A stretch of 64,000 bases of DNA from Elephas maximus indicus. Lineage: Eukaryota; Chordata; Mammalia; Proboscidea; Elephantidae. Below are positions 1-11,467 of this stretch, piece by piece (the first letter of the stretch is position 1; each line of letters opens with the position of its first letter). The position numbers and the translations under genes are program-made. Under the pieces are notes generated by a model. That model did no database searches. It was given only the letters and a program-made list of their open reading frames with translations, and was not told where the DNA came from. The DNA is taken from contig NC_064821.1 in assembly GCF_024166365.1 (NCBI RefSeq), positions 54,091,093-54,155,092 on the forward strand, in the 5' to 3' direction.

Positions 1-70
1 TCCACCAGGTGCTCCTTGGAAACTCTATGGGGCAGTTCTACTAAGTCCTATAGGATCATTATGAAGAAAC
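1..70 (+). repeat. AfroSINE-type SINE, class A, 3' part cut by window edge
   Basis: The window opens inside a class A SINE, at the stretch following the tRNA-like head (gctccttggaaactctatgg, then ggggcagttctact). It runs into the RTE LINE near base 70-76, and a matching SINE 3' piece lies on the far side of that LINE. Confidence 0.75.
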
Positions 71-75
71 TATAG

Positions 76-1655
76 GGCAAAAAGAATTAGTTGATATTCA
101 ACCATTGCAAGAGGTGGCATATGATCAGGAACTGATGGTACTGAAGGAAGAAGTCCAAGCTGCTCTGAAGGCATTGGCAAAAAACAAGGCTCCAGGAATT
201 GATGGAATATCAATTGAGATGTTTCAACAAACAGATGCAGCACTGGAGGTGCTCACTCGTCTATGCCAAGAAATATGGAAGACAGCTTCCTGGCCAACTG
301 ACTGGAAGACATCCATATTTACGCCTATTCCCAAGACAGGTGATCCAACCGAATGTGGAAATTATAGAACAGTATCATTAATATCACACGCAAACAAAAT
401 TTTGCTGAAGATCATTCAAAAACGGCTGCAGCAGTATATCGACAGGGAACTGCCAGAAATTCAGGCCGGTTTCAGAAGAGGACGTGGAACCAGGGATATC
501 ATTGCTGATGTCAGATGGATCCTGGCTGAAAGCAGAGAATACCAGAAGGATGTTTACCTGTGTTTTATTGATTATGCAAAGGCATTCGACTTTTTGGATC
601 ATAACAAACTATGGATAACACTGCTAAGAATGGGAATTCCAGAACACGTAATTGTGCTCGTGAGGAATCTTTAAACAGATCAAGAGGCAGTTGTTCAGAC
701 AGAACAAGGGGATACTGATTGGTTTAAAGTCAGGAAAGGTGTGCGTCAGGGTTGTATTCTTTCACCATACCTGTTTAATCTGTATGCTGAACAAATAATA
801 CGAGAAGCTGGACTATATGAAGAAGAACGGGGCATCAGGATTGGAGGAAGACTCATTAACAACCTGAGCTATGCAGATGACACAACCTTGCTTGCTGAAG
901 GTGAAGAGGACTTGAAGCACTTACTAATGAATATCAAAGACCACAGCCTTCAGTATGGATTACACCTCAACATAAAGAAAACAAAAGTCCTCACAACTGG
1001 ACCAATGAGCAACATCATGATAAACAGAGAAAAGATTGAAGTTGTCAAGGATTTCATTTTACTTGGATCCACAATCAACAGCCATGGAAGCAGGAGTCAA
1101 GAAATTAAAAGACGCATTGCATTGGGCAAACCTGCTGCAAAGGACCTCTTCGAAGTGTTGAAGAGCAAAGATGTCACCCTGAAGACAAAGGTGCGCCTGA
1201 ACCAGGCCATGGTATTTTCAATCACATCATATGCATGTGAAAGCTGAACAATGAATAAAGAAGACCGGAGAAGAGTTGATGCCTTTGAATTGTGGTGTTG
1301 GCGAAGAATATTGAATATGCCATGGACTGCCAAAGGAATGAACAAATCTGTCTTGGAAGAAGTACAACCAGAATGCTCCTTAGAGGCAAGGATGGCGAGA
1401 CAGCGTCTTACATGCTTTGGACATGTTGTCAGGAGGGATCAGTCCCTGGAGAAGGACATCATGCTTGGCAGAGTACAGGGTCAGTGGAAAAAGGAAGACC
1501 CTCAACGAGGTGGATTGACACAGTGGCTGCAACAATGAGCTCAAGCATAACAACGATTGTAAGGATGGCGCAGGACTGGGCAGTGTTTCGTTCTGTTGTG
1601 CATAGGGTCGCTATGAGTCGGAACTGACTCGATGGTACCTAACAACAACAATAAC
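76..1655 (+). mobile_element. RTE-clade LINE (Bov-B-like; RTE1_LA type), 5'-truncated
   Basis: A non-LTR retrotransposon fragment that carries most of the reverse transcriptase and the complete 3' end but no endonuclease domain, as expected from 5' truncation during target-primed reverse transcription. Its 3' end reads gtcgctatgagtcgga followed by a CAA-rich tail at 1640-1655. That same 3' motif ends the SINEs in this window. This is the longest of about ten RTE copies here and is upstream of the KAZN promoter. Confidence 0.9.
105..1627 (+). pseudogene. Broken RTE reverse transcriptase ORF
   Basis: Reverse transcriptase of an RTE LINE, in life a DNA polymerase that copies the element's RNA (and SINE RNAs) into the genome. 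Three same-frame open pieces are visible: 105-674, 741-1247 and 1251-1538. A further piece in another frame ends at 1627. The first carries the template-binding region (KAPGIDG), NYR and GFRRGRGT blocks and motif A (FIDYAKAFD). The second begins at the RQGCILSPYLFN block and has the catalytic YADD at 870-881. In-frame stops at 672-674 and 1245-1247 look like single-base changes of Tyr and Trp codons. A small indel near 1480-1500 shifts the frame before the C-terminal KGRPSTRWIDTVAA motif. No endonuclease domain is present, so the copy is not autonomous. Confidence 0.9.
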
Positions 1656-1656
1656 A

Positions 1657-1737
1657 ATGGGGCAGTTCTACTCTGTCCTGCAGGGTTGCTATGGGTCAAA
1701 ATTGACTTGACAGCAACAGGTTTGGTTTTGGGTTTTT
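1657..1737 (+). repeat. SINE class A, 3' fragment
   Basis: Begins abruptly at ggggcagttctactctgtcc directly after the RTE tail and ends in the T/G-rich tail ggtttggttttgggtttttt. It repeats the module on the other side of the LINE at about 30-60, so the LINE may have inserted into an older SINE. Confidence 0.7.
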
Positions 1738-2839
1738 TTTTGTGATAATTCTATGCTTAACTTTTGAAGAATCGCCAAACTGTTTTCCACAGCGGCTGAA
1801 CCATGATGCTCCCGTTCTGTAGTTTGGGTGATCCTCCTTAACCAAAGAACTTCAAAGAGCTGACTCTTGGTTTACAAATACCCCAAGCAGCTCTCGGTGC
1901 TTTGGTTGGCCAAGTGGGCCAGGACTTGTGCTATGAGACTAAGGTCAGTGTTTCAATCCGCATACTGACTAGTTAGCTGAACAGAGTGAACAATTATGTC
2001 CGCTGCCATATCCTCCACCATCTAATGCTGTCCTGCCCTTTAGCAAAAGCTTGCTTGTGGTCACAGGGGGATGGGCAAGTGTGTGTTTCTGTGGGTCCAC
2101 ATAAAAGAAGAAGAAGAAAATCTAGCATCCAAGGCCTTTTTAAGACAGAATGGAACTAACCCGGTATTAGATGTGTTCATACTTCCAATCCTAGTTCCAC
2201 CTAATTTCTGTGAGTTCCTTGGGCAAATGGCTTAGCAACACAATTCCGCGCCCCCCCCGCCAGCCTCAGTTTTCTCATCACTAAAATGGGAATAATACTC
2301 CTTACTACAAAGAGATAATAACTAATAAGAAAGCACTTTGCACAGAGGAGGCTTCCCATAAATGCCTTGAATCTGAAGAGTGGGCAGCTTCACCCTACAC
2401 ATGCGCCAGGTTCAGGTTCAGGAATTGGCCTCCGCCATGGGCTCTTAGTGGCTCTCACAAGGTTGACTGAACAGGAATGGTGGTGCCCTGTAGCCCACTG
2501 AGTTGCACTGGCGGTTTTAAACTGTCCTCCTTGCATGGAATGAAGCTCGCTATGGTAACAAGGCCTGGTGGCTGGAATCCAGGGCCCCAGGGAAAAATGC
2601 AAACCCTGTGCCCTGGGAGACAGGAACTGGGTGGATTTTATCAACTTGGAGGTTACCTTAGTTTTCCTGTGAAGCGGAAGTGGGTAAACTGAGGCACAGG
2701 CCCTGACCTGAACACTCCTACTCCAAACAGGAGGAGAAAGGGGGGAAGCCCGATAGATGCCTTCTAGGTGTCTCCTGGTCTCTTCTCTCTCGGCCCAATG
2801 TTCAGCCCTATCAGCGAGAAGTTTAGGACCTGGCTAAGG
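1738..2839. other. Upstream flank without recognised gene
   Basis: No exon or named element is recognised over most of this stretch. About 2205-2350 resembles the 3' half of a MIR on the + strand (cctcagttttctcatcacta, then aaaatgggaataat). Short open frames at 2390-2692 lie on both strands and show no protein-like pattern. Confidence 0.5.
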
Positions 2840-3356
2840 TCTGCTCGCGGGCTCCCTGGCCCACTCTGAGGAAGAGGCCTTCCCTTCTCGTTCCTTCAAG
2901 GGGTGGGCAGCGCAGGCTGGGGGAAGGCGGAGAGTGAGAGGCACACGGGGCACTCGCTCAGGTCCCCGTTGGTCTTCCGTCGCCGCAAGGAAACGGGAAA
3001 GCAAGCACTCCACTTCGCAGCTCACGCAAGCTACTCCCCTCCCCCCAGCGCGGTACTTGGTCCCTCCGGGATCCTTTTCCCGAGCACCCCTCTTCCCCAG
3101 CACCCACCCTAACCCTAGCAAGACGCGGGCACCCGTTCGCCCAGGCGGGGGCTGCCCCACCGTTCCAGAGAGGGGACCGAGAGCCGGCCTTGGGCCCGGA
3201 ACCCCCTAGCCCTTGCCAGGGGCGCCATCCCGGCGCACTCCTGGTGGCCGCCCAAAGCCCCCGCCTCCTGGGGGGGTGTGTTCCCGAACTGGGGGGCGCG
3301 GGAGGCTGAGAGTGGCAGCAGCCCTCGGGCTAGGCCCCCTCCCGAGCGGGAGGCGA

Positions 3357-3713
3357 ATGGTAGGCTCCAAGAAAGAGTGCGGGGCTGTGCGCCGCGGCGC
3401 GCGCTGTCCTCCAGCGAGCAGCTCTCTTCGCCGGGGTCTCGGTGATCGCTGCTCCTCCTCCTGCTCCTTCTCCTCCTCTTTCTCCTCCTCCTCCTCCTCC
3501 CCCAGCTGCTTTTGCTACCGCCGCGGCTCCGGCTGGAGGCGCCGCTGTCATTCCTGCGCGAGAGGAACCGGCGCTGCCGGTGCCTGGGGGTCGGGGCGGG
3601 GGGACGGGGCCGCGGGAGACCCAACAGGTAGAGCCGGGGAGCCCGGCCGCGCGCCCCCCGCGCGTCATGCAGCTCTTTGTCACCTCTCTCGCCCCCAGGC
3701 CAAAATCCTGAGC
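3357..3713 (+). other. KAZN 5' leader with an upstream frame open into kazrin
   Basis: From an ATG at 3357 the frame stays open through to the kazrin start at 3714, encoding a Ser-, Arg- and Gly-rich stretch with no domain I recognise. The ATG context is poor (C at -3, G at +4). It is more likely untranslated leader whose openness comes from high GC content. Unspliced translation from 3357 would add 119 residues to kazrin. Confidence 0.4.
3629..3698 (+). other. Candidate 70-bp mini-intron in the KAZN leader
   Basis: A donor-like cccaacag|gtagag at 3628/3629 and an acceptor with a pyrimidine tract (cctctctcgcccccag) ending at 3698 bracket 70 bases. Splicing would place GCCAAAATCCTGAGC just before the kazrin ATG pair. 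The acceptor is the stronger of the two sites, so an alternative is a longer intron from an exon further upstream. Neither is proven by the genomic sequence. Confidence 0.35.
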
Positions 3714-3939
3714 ATGATGGAAGACAATAAGCAGCTCGCGCTCCGCATCGATGGGGCGGTCCAGTCGGCCAGCCAGGAGGTGACCAACCTGCGAGCTGAA
3801 CTCACGGCCACCAACCGGAGACTGGCGGAATTGAGCGGCGGCGGCGGCCCCGGGCCGGGTCCGGGCTCAGCGGCCAGCGCCTCGGCGGCGGCGGACTCGG
3901 CAGTGGTGAACATGGAGAACCACCAGCTCGGCGCGCAAG
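3714..3939 (+). CDS. KAZN: Kazrin, first coding exon (partial gene)
   Basis: The N-terminal 75 residues plus one base of kazrin, a cytoplasmic and junction-associated scaffold linked to desmosomes, periplakin binding, keratinocyte differentiation and endosomal traffic. The exon starts MMEDNKQLALRIDGA, continues through NLRAELTATNRRLAEL (start of the N-terminal coiled coil, residues about 1-40) into a low-complexity GGGGPGPGPG and Ala/Ser linker (about 42-60), and ends NMENHQLGAQ. From memory it matches the human long isoform closely, with a few changes in the linker. Two ATGs stand in tandem; the second, at 3717, has A at -3 and G at +4. The exon ends CAAG|gtaggg, phase 1. The SAM-repeat region and the rest of the coiled coil are encoded beyond the window. 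The gene call is strong; the leader structure is not settled. Confidence 0.95.
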
Positions 3940-4240
3940 GTAGGGACCGCCCGGCGGAGGCAAGGCGGGAGAGAAGGACCCGGCCCGGAGGTGGCCGGGG
4001 ACTCGCCCCCCGCCCCCACCCCCATGCCCGGGGCGAAATCGCTTTGCATTGTGGCTTGTAACCCTTGCGGCCCGGCCCGGCGGTGGCCACCGCTGTGCCT
4101 CTGCTGGGAGTTGCAGGCGGCTGTCATTAAAGCAAACCCGGGAGGAGTGTGCACCGGTTCACACGGCCACACCGACCCGGGCCGGCGTGAGCTAGGCGCA
4201 GCCGGCGGGTCCCTTCCGGCAGCAGAAAGTGCCCTTTAGA

Positions 4241-5822
4241 TGGCACACAGCCCCCAGCTCAGTGGGCAAACTTTTCATGCCTGGGCCCTGGTCCCCACCC
4301 TCGGCAGGGGTAAATGGCACAGCTCTCCCCCAGTTTCCAAGGTTCCTTCTTGATCATCTTGGTTTGGGATGACTCTTCCCCCGAGAGCTCGGGCTCTGCT
4401 GCCGGATTTGGGGCAGAGGCTCGGGCTGGTTTGCACTTTTCTCCGCGGATGCCAAGTCCCTTGTCTCGATGGCATCTGGACTTTATTTTCTCCCCGTTTG
4501 CGATCGTGCAGGCGGTGGAATATATGGATGCAATCGTGGATGCTCTGCTCAGCAGGGAGTTTACATTTCCAGCAAATATAAACACTGAGCGTACTTTCCA
4601 GGGGGAAATCTTAGACCTCAAAGGCTAAGTAATGGGCTTCTGGTGGAATGAAAGCTTCCATGGTGGGTTGCTGGGAGCCCCTGCGTGAAGGTGCTCTGCA
4701 GTTTAGAGGGGAGAGGAAAAGACAAACAGCTGGTTTGTGTTGACATTGACAGTGGTGAAGCCACTGAACCCCCCTGCAAGGATTAAAGGTGAAGGTGGCC
4801 CTCCTATGTCCTGTTTGGTTTCTATGACTTGAAAAGTCAAAGGGTGAGCAGACTTTTCAGAATTTTTCCCCCAATTGCCCCTTAAGAAATGGCATCGCTG
4901 GTTGTTAATATCATTTGCATTGTAAACTGCTGAAATCCAGAGCACAGCAGCAATGAATATCCACTCCCTGGGGGTCATTTGTATAAATATGTCACTTGAT
5001 GAAGTATGAGGTCTCAATTGCTCAGTGGTTCAAAATGATTTTCTGGTTTTGATGTTATTTCAAGAGCTTCTTCAAAGTGTTGAGAAAGAGGGACTCTGTT
5101 TTCATATTACTGCGGGCTCTCCATCAGTGTGTTTCCTCATTTATCTTCCCGGGGAAGGTGTGCTTGTCTGATCTGAGATGATAAACCTGAACATTCCCAG
5201 TTTTAGGTTGGATTGTGTGTCCCATTTGAACTTGGTACTTCAGGAGTCTGTTAAAAGTGTTGGGAATCGGCGAAGTCATTTGGTACTGAGGTAGCCATGA
5301 CGTAATGGTGGAAAGGTGTATGTTTGATGCACAGTTATCCTGGTTAGCATCTGATTATCTTGTCATTTTTCCCTTGCTATTTTTTTTATGTCATTGGGTG
5401 TGAAAGGCTGTCCTGGGTACCTGGGCAAAAAAACCAAGGGGCAGGTAGACTGCAAGGTAATACATTACCTGTTACTGGCAAGGAGTCTTCTAACTTGAAG
5501 GAAATAGCTCAGAACTGGCATTTTGCTAAGAATCAAGCCATGGGAAAGGGGACTGAACAATGCTGGTGTATTTCCCACCAGCCTGCCCCTTCCCTTAACC
5601 AGGGAAAAGCCAAGTGGCTTTCATCAGAGTCCTGGGTCTGGCTGCAGACTGAGCATACTAAGGAGAACAGTATGGCAATGATATATACACTCAACTTGGA
5701 GATTAAGGTACTGGGTAATGGTTAAATGGTTGCAATGCAGCAACAGGGGGCTGTTGCCTTTTTCTTTTTTCCAACAAAACTGCACAATACTGTGGAAATG
5801 GGAATGGCTTTTGGCTCTCCTG
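4241..5822. other. Repeat-poor intron
   Basis: No transposable element or exon is recognised. Short open frames such as 4314-4628 lack any family signature. Proximity to the CpG island makes promoter-proximal regulatory sites plausible, but none can be pointed to. Confidence 0.45.
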
Positions 5823-5992
5823 AGGAGCTCTGGTGACACAGTGGTTGAGAGCTCAAGCTGCTAGCCAAAAGGTCAGCAGTTGGAATCCACCAGCCGCTCC
5901 CTGGAAACCCCATGGGGCAGCTCTGCTCTGTCCTGTAGGGTTGCTATGAGTCAGAATCAACTGGACAGCACTGAGTTTTTTTTTTTTTTTGG
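5823..5992 (+). repeat. SINE class A, near full length
   Basis: Head (ctggtgacacagtggttgag), the B-box-like stretch cagcagttggaatccacc, body and RTE-type tail (ttgctatgagtcagaatcaa) are present, then a run of about 16 T at the 3' end. Confidence 0.85.
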
Positions 5993-8900
5993 ATATCCCT
6001 AAGCACCACACAGAACTAGCAGCTCCATTGCACTCTTAGGAACCTGCCTTGCATGTCAGTAGCCATCTGAGGGTGGTGGGAGGAAGAATGGTCTTGATTT
6101 TTTTCTTTGTGCCTTTGGGATTTTTACAATCAGAAAATAAACTGTTAAATGCTTTAACTCAACTTTGTTGTCTTATGCATCCCCCTTAATTGATGTAAAT
6201 TTAAACTGATGTGATGGTTGAAAAGAAAACAAGTGCCCCATAGAAGTCCAGCCTGGCCTCACATATTTACAGCAATGGGGCCTCAGCCTAGTATTTTGCA
6301 TTATTTAGCCTCTGTGGGGTTTATTGTCTTTTTTTTTTTTTTTTTTGTATTTTTCCTCTCATGGCCTATGGCAGCATTCTGCTCAAATCAAAACTATCTG
6401 CAAAAGTGGTCTGGTGGTTTCTTCCAATATTGCTTTCATTTTCCTAAAGGACTGGTGAAGGGTTCTTTCAAGTTCATTTGAAAGTGTGGTTGATTGGTTT
6501 CCTCGTGCTCCTTCATAATATATCTCGGGGTGGGGGGGGGCGGGGGCTTTCAAATGCTCAGCTGCTGTAAGACCCTGCCTGTCCTTCCAAGTTAGTCTGC
6601 TGTTTTAATTTTGACTGTGTTGGTGTGATTCCCACAGGCCCACCCCCTTAAAGCGTCTAGTGCTATTGAGTTATCACTTTCAAATCAAGGTTTTGAATGA
6701 AATGGGAATCTTTCAAAATGTAACCGTCTAAGTCATATTTTAACTAAAGGGCATTGCTCACATATTAAGTGCATGTCAATATTCCTTTAATGATATTAGC
6801 ACAAATGGTTACAACGAAGTGTCACCTTTTGCTCCCCCTGCCAAGAGAGACTTAGATCCCGGTTACAAATTTTTCTGTATAAAAAAAATTTGTTTGTTTT
6901 AAATGAATTCAGCAAGCTTACCAATCCGCCACTGGATGTTTTATTCCAGCGATGATATCCGGCAGTAGGTAGGCTTATGCTACCTTTTGATGAAGAAAAC
7001 TTGGGTTTTCTTAGAGGGTTAATGCAGTGTGTCATTTAAACAAAATATTAGCTTGGTTGGTACCCTCTGTGAGCTGGCATGGTTGCTATGTAACTGAGTC
7101 TAGAAAGTGAACTGCTGAAAATCTGGGCTTTCGGCGCTTTGCAAGATCTCTTTCGGAATCTGTGTTGAAAGAACACTTGGCAGCTAGCCCATCTTCTCTC
7201 TCCCTGCTGCAAGTGAGTTGGATAATCCGTAATGAGGATGCTGGCATACAGTGCCGAGGGCACCCATGCGGGTGGCACATTTCACAACTCCGGAGGCTTC
7301 CTCTGGGCTTGGCGGGGTCAAAACCGCCTCTGACAGGTGGGCAGAAGGAGGCTTGGAAAGAACAGAGCCAAGCATTTGTTCTACTCCGTGGTGGTGTTGG
7401 TAGCCAGAGAACCCATTTGTTTAAAGTAACATATCTAAGCTGTTTTCCTCGGTGTAACATCTCTGGGAAAACGTGTTTAAAAATGCTCGCCGTTGTTTGA
7501 CGGGAAAATATAGCAGTTTGTTTCTCTGAAACTGTTTTATCTGATGAATGACTAATATTAGATTCAATTAGTTGCTTTGCTCTGCGTAAAATAAAACAAT
7601 TAAGCTCCATTGTACCCAATTCAAATAGGTATTGAGTATATATAATGTAAAATACTTCTGCCCGGTAGGTTGTATGCGTACTTCCATTAGTTTGTTGTTG
7701 TTGTTGTTGGTTTTAAAGGAAATAATTGTATTTATATGTTTATGCAAGTGGCAGTGCTGATAGCATCTTTCATTGGATTTTAAAAACTTATCGCATTTGT
7801 TAGAATGGGGATGGGAGGAAAGGGTCATTTTCCTATATCTTTTTAACTTTTCATAAATAAATGCAAGATTTGATTTTTTATCTTTTCCTTCCCAGGCGTT
7901 AAAATAGGTTGTTACTTAAGGGCTGACTGCTCTTATCTCCCATTGCTGCAACACCGGCAGATCTTCAGTGAAGTATAAATTACCTTGGAGTGAATTGAAT
8001 GTGTGAGCAATCTGTAGAGATGCTAGGCACTGTTGCTTTGCAAAATCAGTCCTGTCTTTTGGCATCCCCTTCCCAATTTATCTTGCCTCTGCTCCTGTTT
8101 CCCTAAGTAGACTTTTATCTTTTTTGAGAAAGAGGATTTTCAAATGGCCGAGAGGGGTGGACAAACGTGACTGAATCTCTGGGGCCTTCTGTTGGCTTGC
8201 CCTCCCCTAAGTTACCAGGCTCATCAAGTAGCATGCCTTGGTTTTCCAGCCTTCTCCACAGGCTGAAAAAGACATTTGTGTCTTCCTAATCTGGTAGGCT
8301 GTCAGAAGGTGGGGTTTCAAAGTTCTCCTTAAAATCACCACGCATAGTCTCAAAGAGATTATTTACAGATCAGTACAGCATGGTTGAAATTAGTTATTGA
8401 TTGGCTATTATTTACTGTCCTTCAGTTGTCTTTGGAAAATGCCATTGGAGGACCCCATAAGTCAAGTTTCTGGTTCTGATTCATTTCATGCTGCCAGAGT
8501 TTCATGATTTACTGGGGTTTTTCAAAACTCTTTTGATGTTAACCAAAAGTCTAAGCTGGTCTGATTTTTATAATAGGAGGCTAGTCGCATATCCTTCCAG
8601 TGTACAGCGAGGTACGCTGTTCTCTTCCTTTACCCACCCTACCCCCCACCGACTCCCCAAGACTGTTGGCACTTTTTAGGAATCCTGTAGGTTATAATTT
8701 GTGACTTCCTGGCTGCCAGGGAGCTTGTAGCAGATGGGCTTGGCAGGTGGGATGTGCTCACTGGAACTCTGCCTGCTCCCCATGCAAGTCATATGGGACC
8801 CAGAAGGTCAGGCTTGGGTTTTGGCCACATTCATTGCTATATATATTTTTTTTTTTTTTTTTCATTCCTGGGTTCTGTATGTCTAAGAAAAGTGAAATCA

Positions 8901-9636
8901 ACATGAATTCCTCAGTTCTTTTCAGACCTTTTCCAGGAACGGTTTTCATGAACATTAGTCTTTGGCTTCTTGCCCCTCCCCCACTCCCCACCATACATCA
9001 CACAAGAATAGAACTCATTCTGCCTGCTGAGACCAGGAAATGGATTTTTAAGTGATCTTGTAAATGAAAATTAGTCTGAACTGTTTGGGCTGCATTTAGG
9101 GCAACTAAAACATGGGATGACGGAGAGTGCCATCATAACGTCTTAGTGCTTGGAAATGAAGGCAAAGCAGGCTCAGGCAAAATCACGTAGTTAGGAAAAG
9201 AAGCCAGTGAAAAGACCATCCGATGTGGCACCTGATGGCAGATTGTACCTGACGATCCATAGCATCCAAGAGTCCTGCTGTCCCATGTCACCATCTTCAG
9301 ATCATCTGCCAGGCCATCTTGACTATGAGGAAGCTGTAAGAAGACCAGGGACAGGAGTGTCTTCTTCCTCTCCATGTGGTTGGACAAGACCAGGACATTC
9401 TTGCTTGTTTCATGTAACCTCAGACCTAAGTGGTGGAACCCAGTGGTGGAGCTCTGTGGGCATCCCTGCTTCCCCCTTGGAATGCTAAGCTCTTCGAAAT
9501 ACGAAAGAAACTGAATATAGCTTTAATGAGTTTGGCAAGTACAACTGTTGGAGCAGGTGGCTTGTGCGTGATGGGAAACCATTGGTTCTCAATTTGTTCT
9601 AGTGTCTTTGCTGACTTGGCTGTGCCACACCTCTGG
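5993..9636. other. Long repeat-poor intron stretch
   Basis: Only simple repeats are recognised: poly-T at 6329-6346, a G run near 6531-6541, (GTT)n at 7692-7710 and poly-T at 8846-8862. The span 6650-7560 is AT-rich with no visible transposon and may hold old conserved noncoding DNA. Overlapping open frames at 7086-7619 and 7162-7500 on opposite strands show no family signature. Confidence 0.45.
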
Positions 9637-9804
9637 CAGTCAGGCTTCTGAAAGGCCCCTGTCCACTTTGCTTTCTGTTGAATCCTTGGCCTCTACCCAC
9701 TGGATGCCATTAGGACCCCCCAGTTGTGACAAGCAAAAAAATATCTTCAGAAGCTACCAGTCAGGCTTCTGAAAGGCCCCTGTCCACTTTGCTTTCTGTT
9801 GAAT
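9637..9804 (+). repeat. 47-bp duplication flanking a copied MER5A segment
   Basis: The 47 bases at 9637-9683 recur exactly at 9758-9804. Between them is a stretch that, with short overlaps at each edge, is a perfect 78-base copy (9682-9759) of 11535-11612, a segment inside the MER5A 1.85 kb downstream. The junctions share two bases (AT on the left, CA on the right) with the donor. The donor is the natural one because its flanks continue as MER5A. Confidence 0.9.
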
Positions 9805-10439
9805 TGAGATCCTAGCATGAGAGCTTGGACCGAACTTGTAACAGGCATTCCACAGGCAAAGTGGCCGCTAAGGTCTCTGTTCTCCCCTTCTGCTGGGCAG
9901 TCAGTTTGAGAGGATGGAGAGAAGTCGGGGAGGAGACACCCACCCAGCCCCCAGCCCCCTTACCTGCTTCCATCCCAGTAGGTGCTGTGGTACCTTTGTG
10001 GGTATGCAAAAGCCTTCCATTCCCAACATTGTCTTAGCTCTGTGGATTGTGTGAAGTAATGGGAATCGTTAAGAGCAAAGTACCCTTTAAAGGAGGTGGC
10101 TCTAGAGCAAATATTTTATACTCACCTTTTGACACTTCATTGTGGTTCTCAGAGCTCACCTGGTTCCATGCAGTTTTCTTCTTTTGGATGATGGTGAATA
10201 GGTTAATGCAGGACTAAATGAGAACTCATTTCAATGCCTTCGTCAAACTTTTTGTATAAATAATGATGATGGTGATGATGAGAATAACTGACATTGACTA
10301 AGCATTTACAACATGTCAACTGTTGTGCCCAGTGCTTAACAGGCATGATTGAGACCTGAGCCTGATGAGGTGCCAACTGTTATCCACCTTTTTCAAAAGT
10401 GGAAACTGGGACTTAGGTTAAATTGTTTGCCTACAAAGA
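9805..10439. other. Intron, mostly unassigned
   Basis: About 10250-10420 has a GAT-rich short tract and MIR-like phrases (cagtgcttaacaggcatg) on the minus strand but is too decayed to bound. Confidence 0.4.
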
Positions 10440-10725
10440 CACCATAGTAATGACTACAGTGATGATGCTGATAATAGCAAGTATGGGCATGATATTTACT
10501 CTGAGCCAGGAATTCTAAGTGTTTTTCTGTATTAATGCATTTAATTAATACTTCAGTCTTCATAATGACTTATGAGGCAGGTATCCTTATTGTACCCATT
10601 TTGCTTATGAGAAAACTGAAGCACAGATGATAGTCTACTTGCCAAAGGTCATACAGCCATCAAGTTACCAAGTTAGGCTTCAAAACCAGGTGGTCTGGCT
10701 CCAGAGCCCCTGCTCTTACCCATTC
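10440..10725 (-). repeat. MIR SINE
   Basis: Reads on the + strand as inverse MIR: tattgtacccattttgctta, gagaaaactgaagcacag, then ccaaggtcatacagc and ctggctccagagcccctgct. Confidence 0.75.
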
Positions 10726-11112
10726 CACTTTGAGATCAAGGGGCACTCAACTGGCTTGTGACCAAGCCAGGAATTCAAACCCAGGTCTCTCTATTTAAAC
10801 CCATGCGGGCTTCCCTCTCTTGCCTCCTCAATCAGAAATACCCTTTGGTCTGTTCCATTAGGAAGCTTGAGGGAGCTGTAGGCTTGTGTTCATTTCTGAT
10901 TCATGTTTCCCTTGACTGGTGGTAGTTTTAGGTCCTGACAGTAAACTCTTATGGTTAAGAGTTAGAGAAGCAGAAATGCCTCTCTCTTAGGTGTGGGATC
11001 AGCTGACAGGGAGGGGTTTGGATCTGTTTGCAAGGTTAACAACCAAGGGGTCACCTGTCACCACTGAAAGGAACCATTTCGAACCTAGACTTAAAGTTTT
11101 CCTATTTCTTGG
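10726..11112. other. Intron, nothing recognised
   Basis: No exon, transposon or simple repeat stands out. Confidence 0.4.
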
Positions 11113-11253
11113 ACTGGTTAAGAGCTCAACTGCTAACCAAAAGGTTAGTAGTTTGAATCCACCAGCTGCTCCTTAGAAACCCCATGGGGCAGTTCTACTC
11201 AGTCCTATAGGGTTGCTATGAGTTGGAATCGACTTGACGGCAATGGGTTTGGT
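11113..11253 (+). repeat. SINE class A, 5' end slightly truncated
   Basis: Starts within the head at ggttaagagctcaactgc, keeps the B-box-like agtttgaatccacc and ends in gcaatgggtttggt. Confidence 0.85.
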
Positions 11254-11467
11254 CAACAGGTTTTGGGTTAGGGGCCTGGAGGCTACTTTCTCTCTCCTAG
11301 GAAGGATGACAAGCAAGCAGAGCTGGAATCTTGTGGTCCCCTTATTCTCCATCCAATCCTTGTCCTTCCCTTTTCCTAGGTTCTCTCCCTGTGGTCTCAA
11401 GAGCCTACAGTGCCCAAGACCATGCTCAACAAAGGCTCTGTTGACTACTTACAGATTCCTTTACACC

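Larger units (their letters stand above)
2840..4240 (+). promoter_or_regulatory. KAZN: CpG island spanning the KAZN promoter, 5' leader and first coding exon
   Basis: The sequence changes sharply to GC- and CpG-rich DNA (runs of gcg, cgg, ccgccg) from about 2840 and returns to ordinary composition by about 4240. The kazrin start codons lie inside. No TATA box is evident just upstream, which fits dispersed CpG-island initiation. A CTC/TCC tract at 3450-3503 is in the leader. The transcription start cannot be placed from sequence alone. Boundaries are by eye. Confidence 0.8.

Noticed and set aside
105-1627. Active LINE
   Set aside because: Two in-frame stops, a frameshift and the missing endonuclease region show it is dead.
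3115-3711. Long open frames on both strands of the CpG island
   Set aside because: GC-rich DNA has few stops. The Ser/Arg/Pro-rich products have no family pattern, and some frames begin at GTG only.
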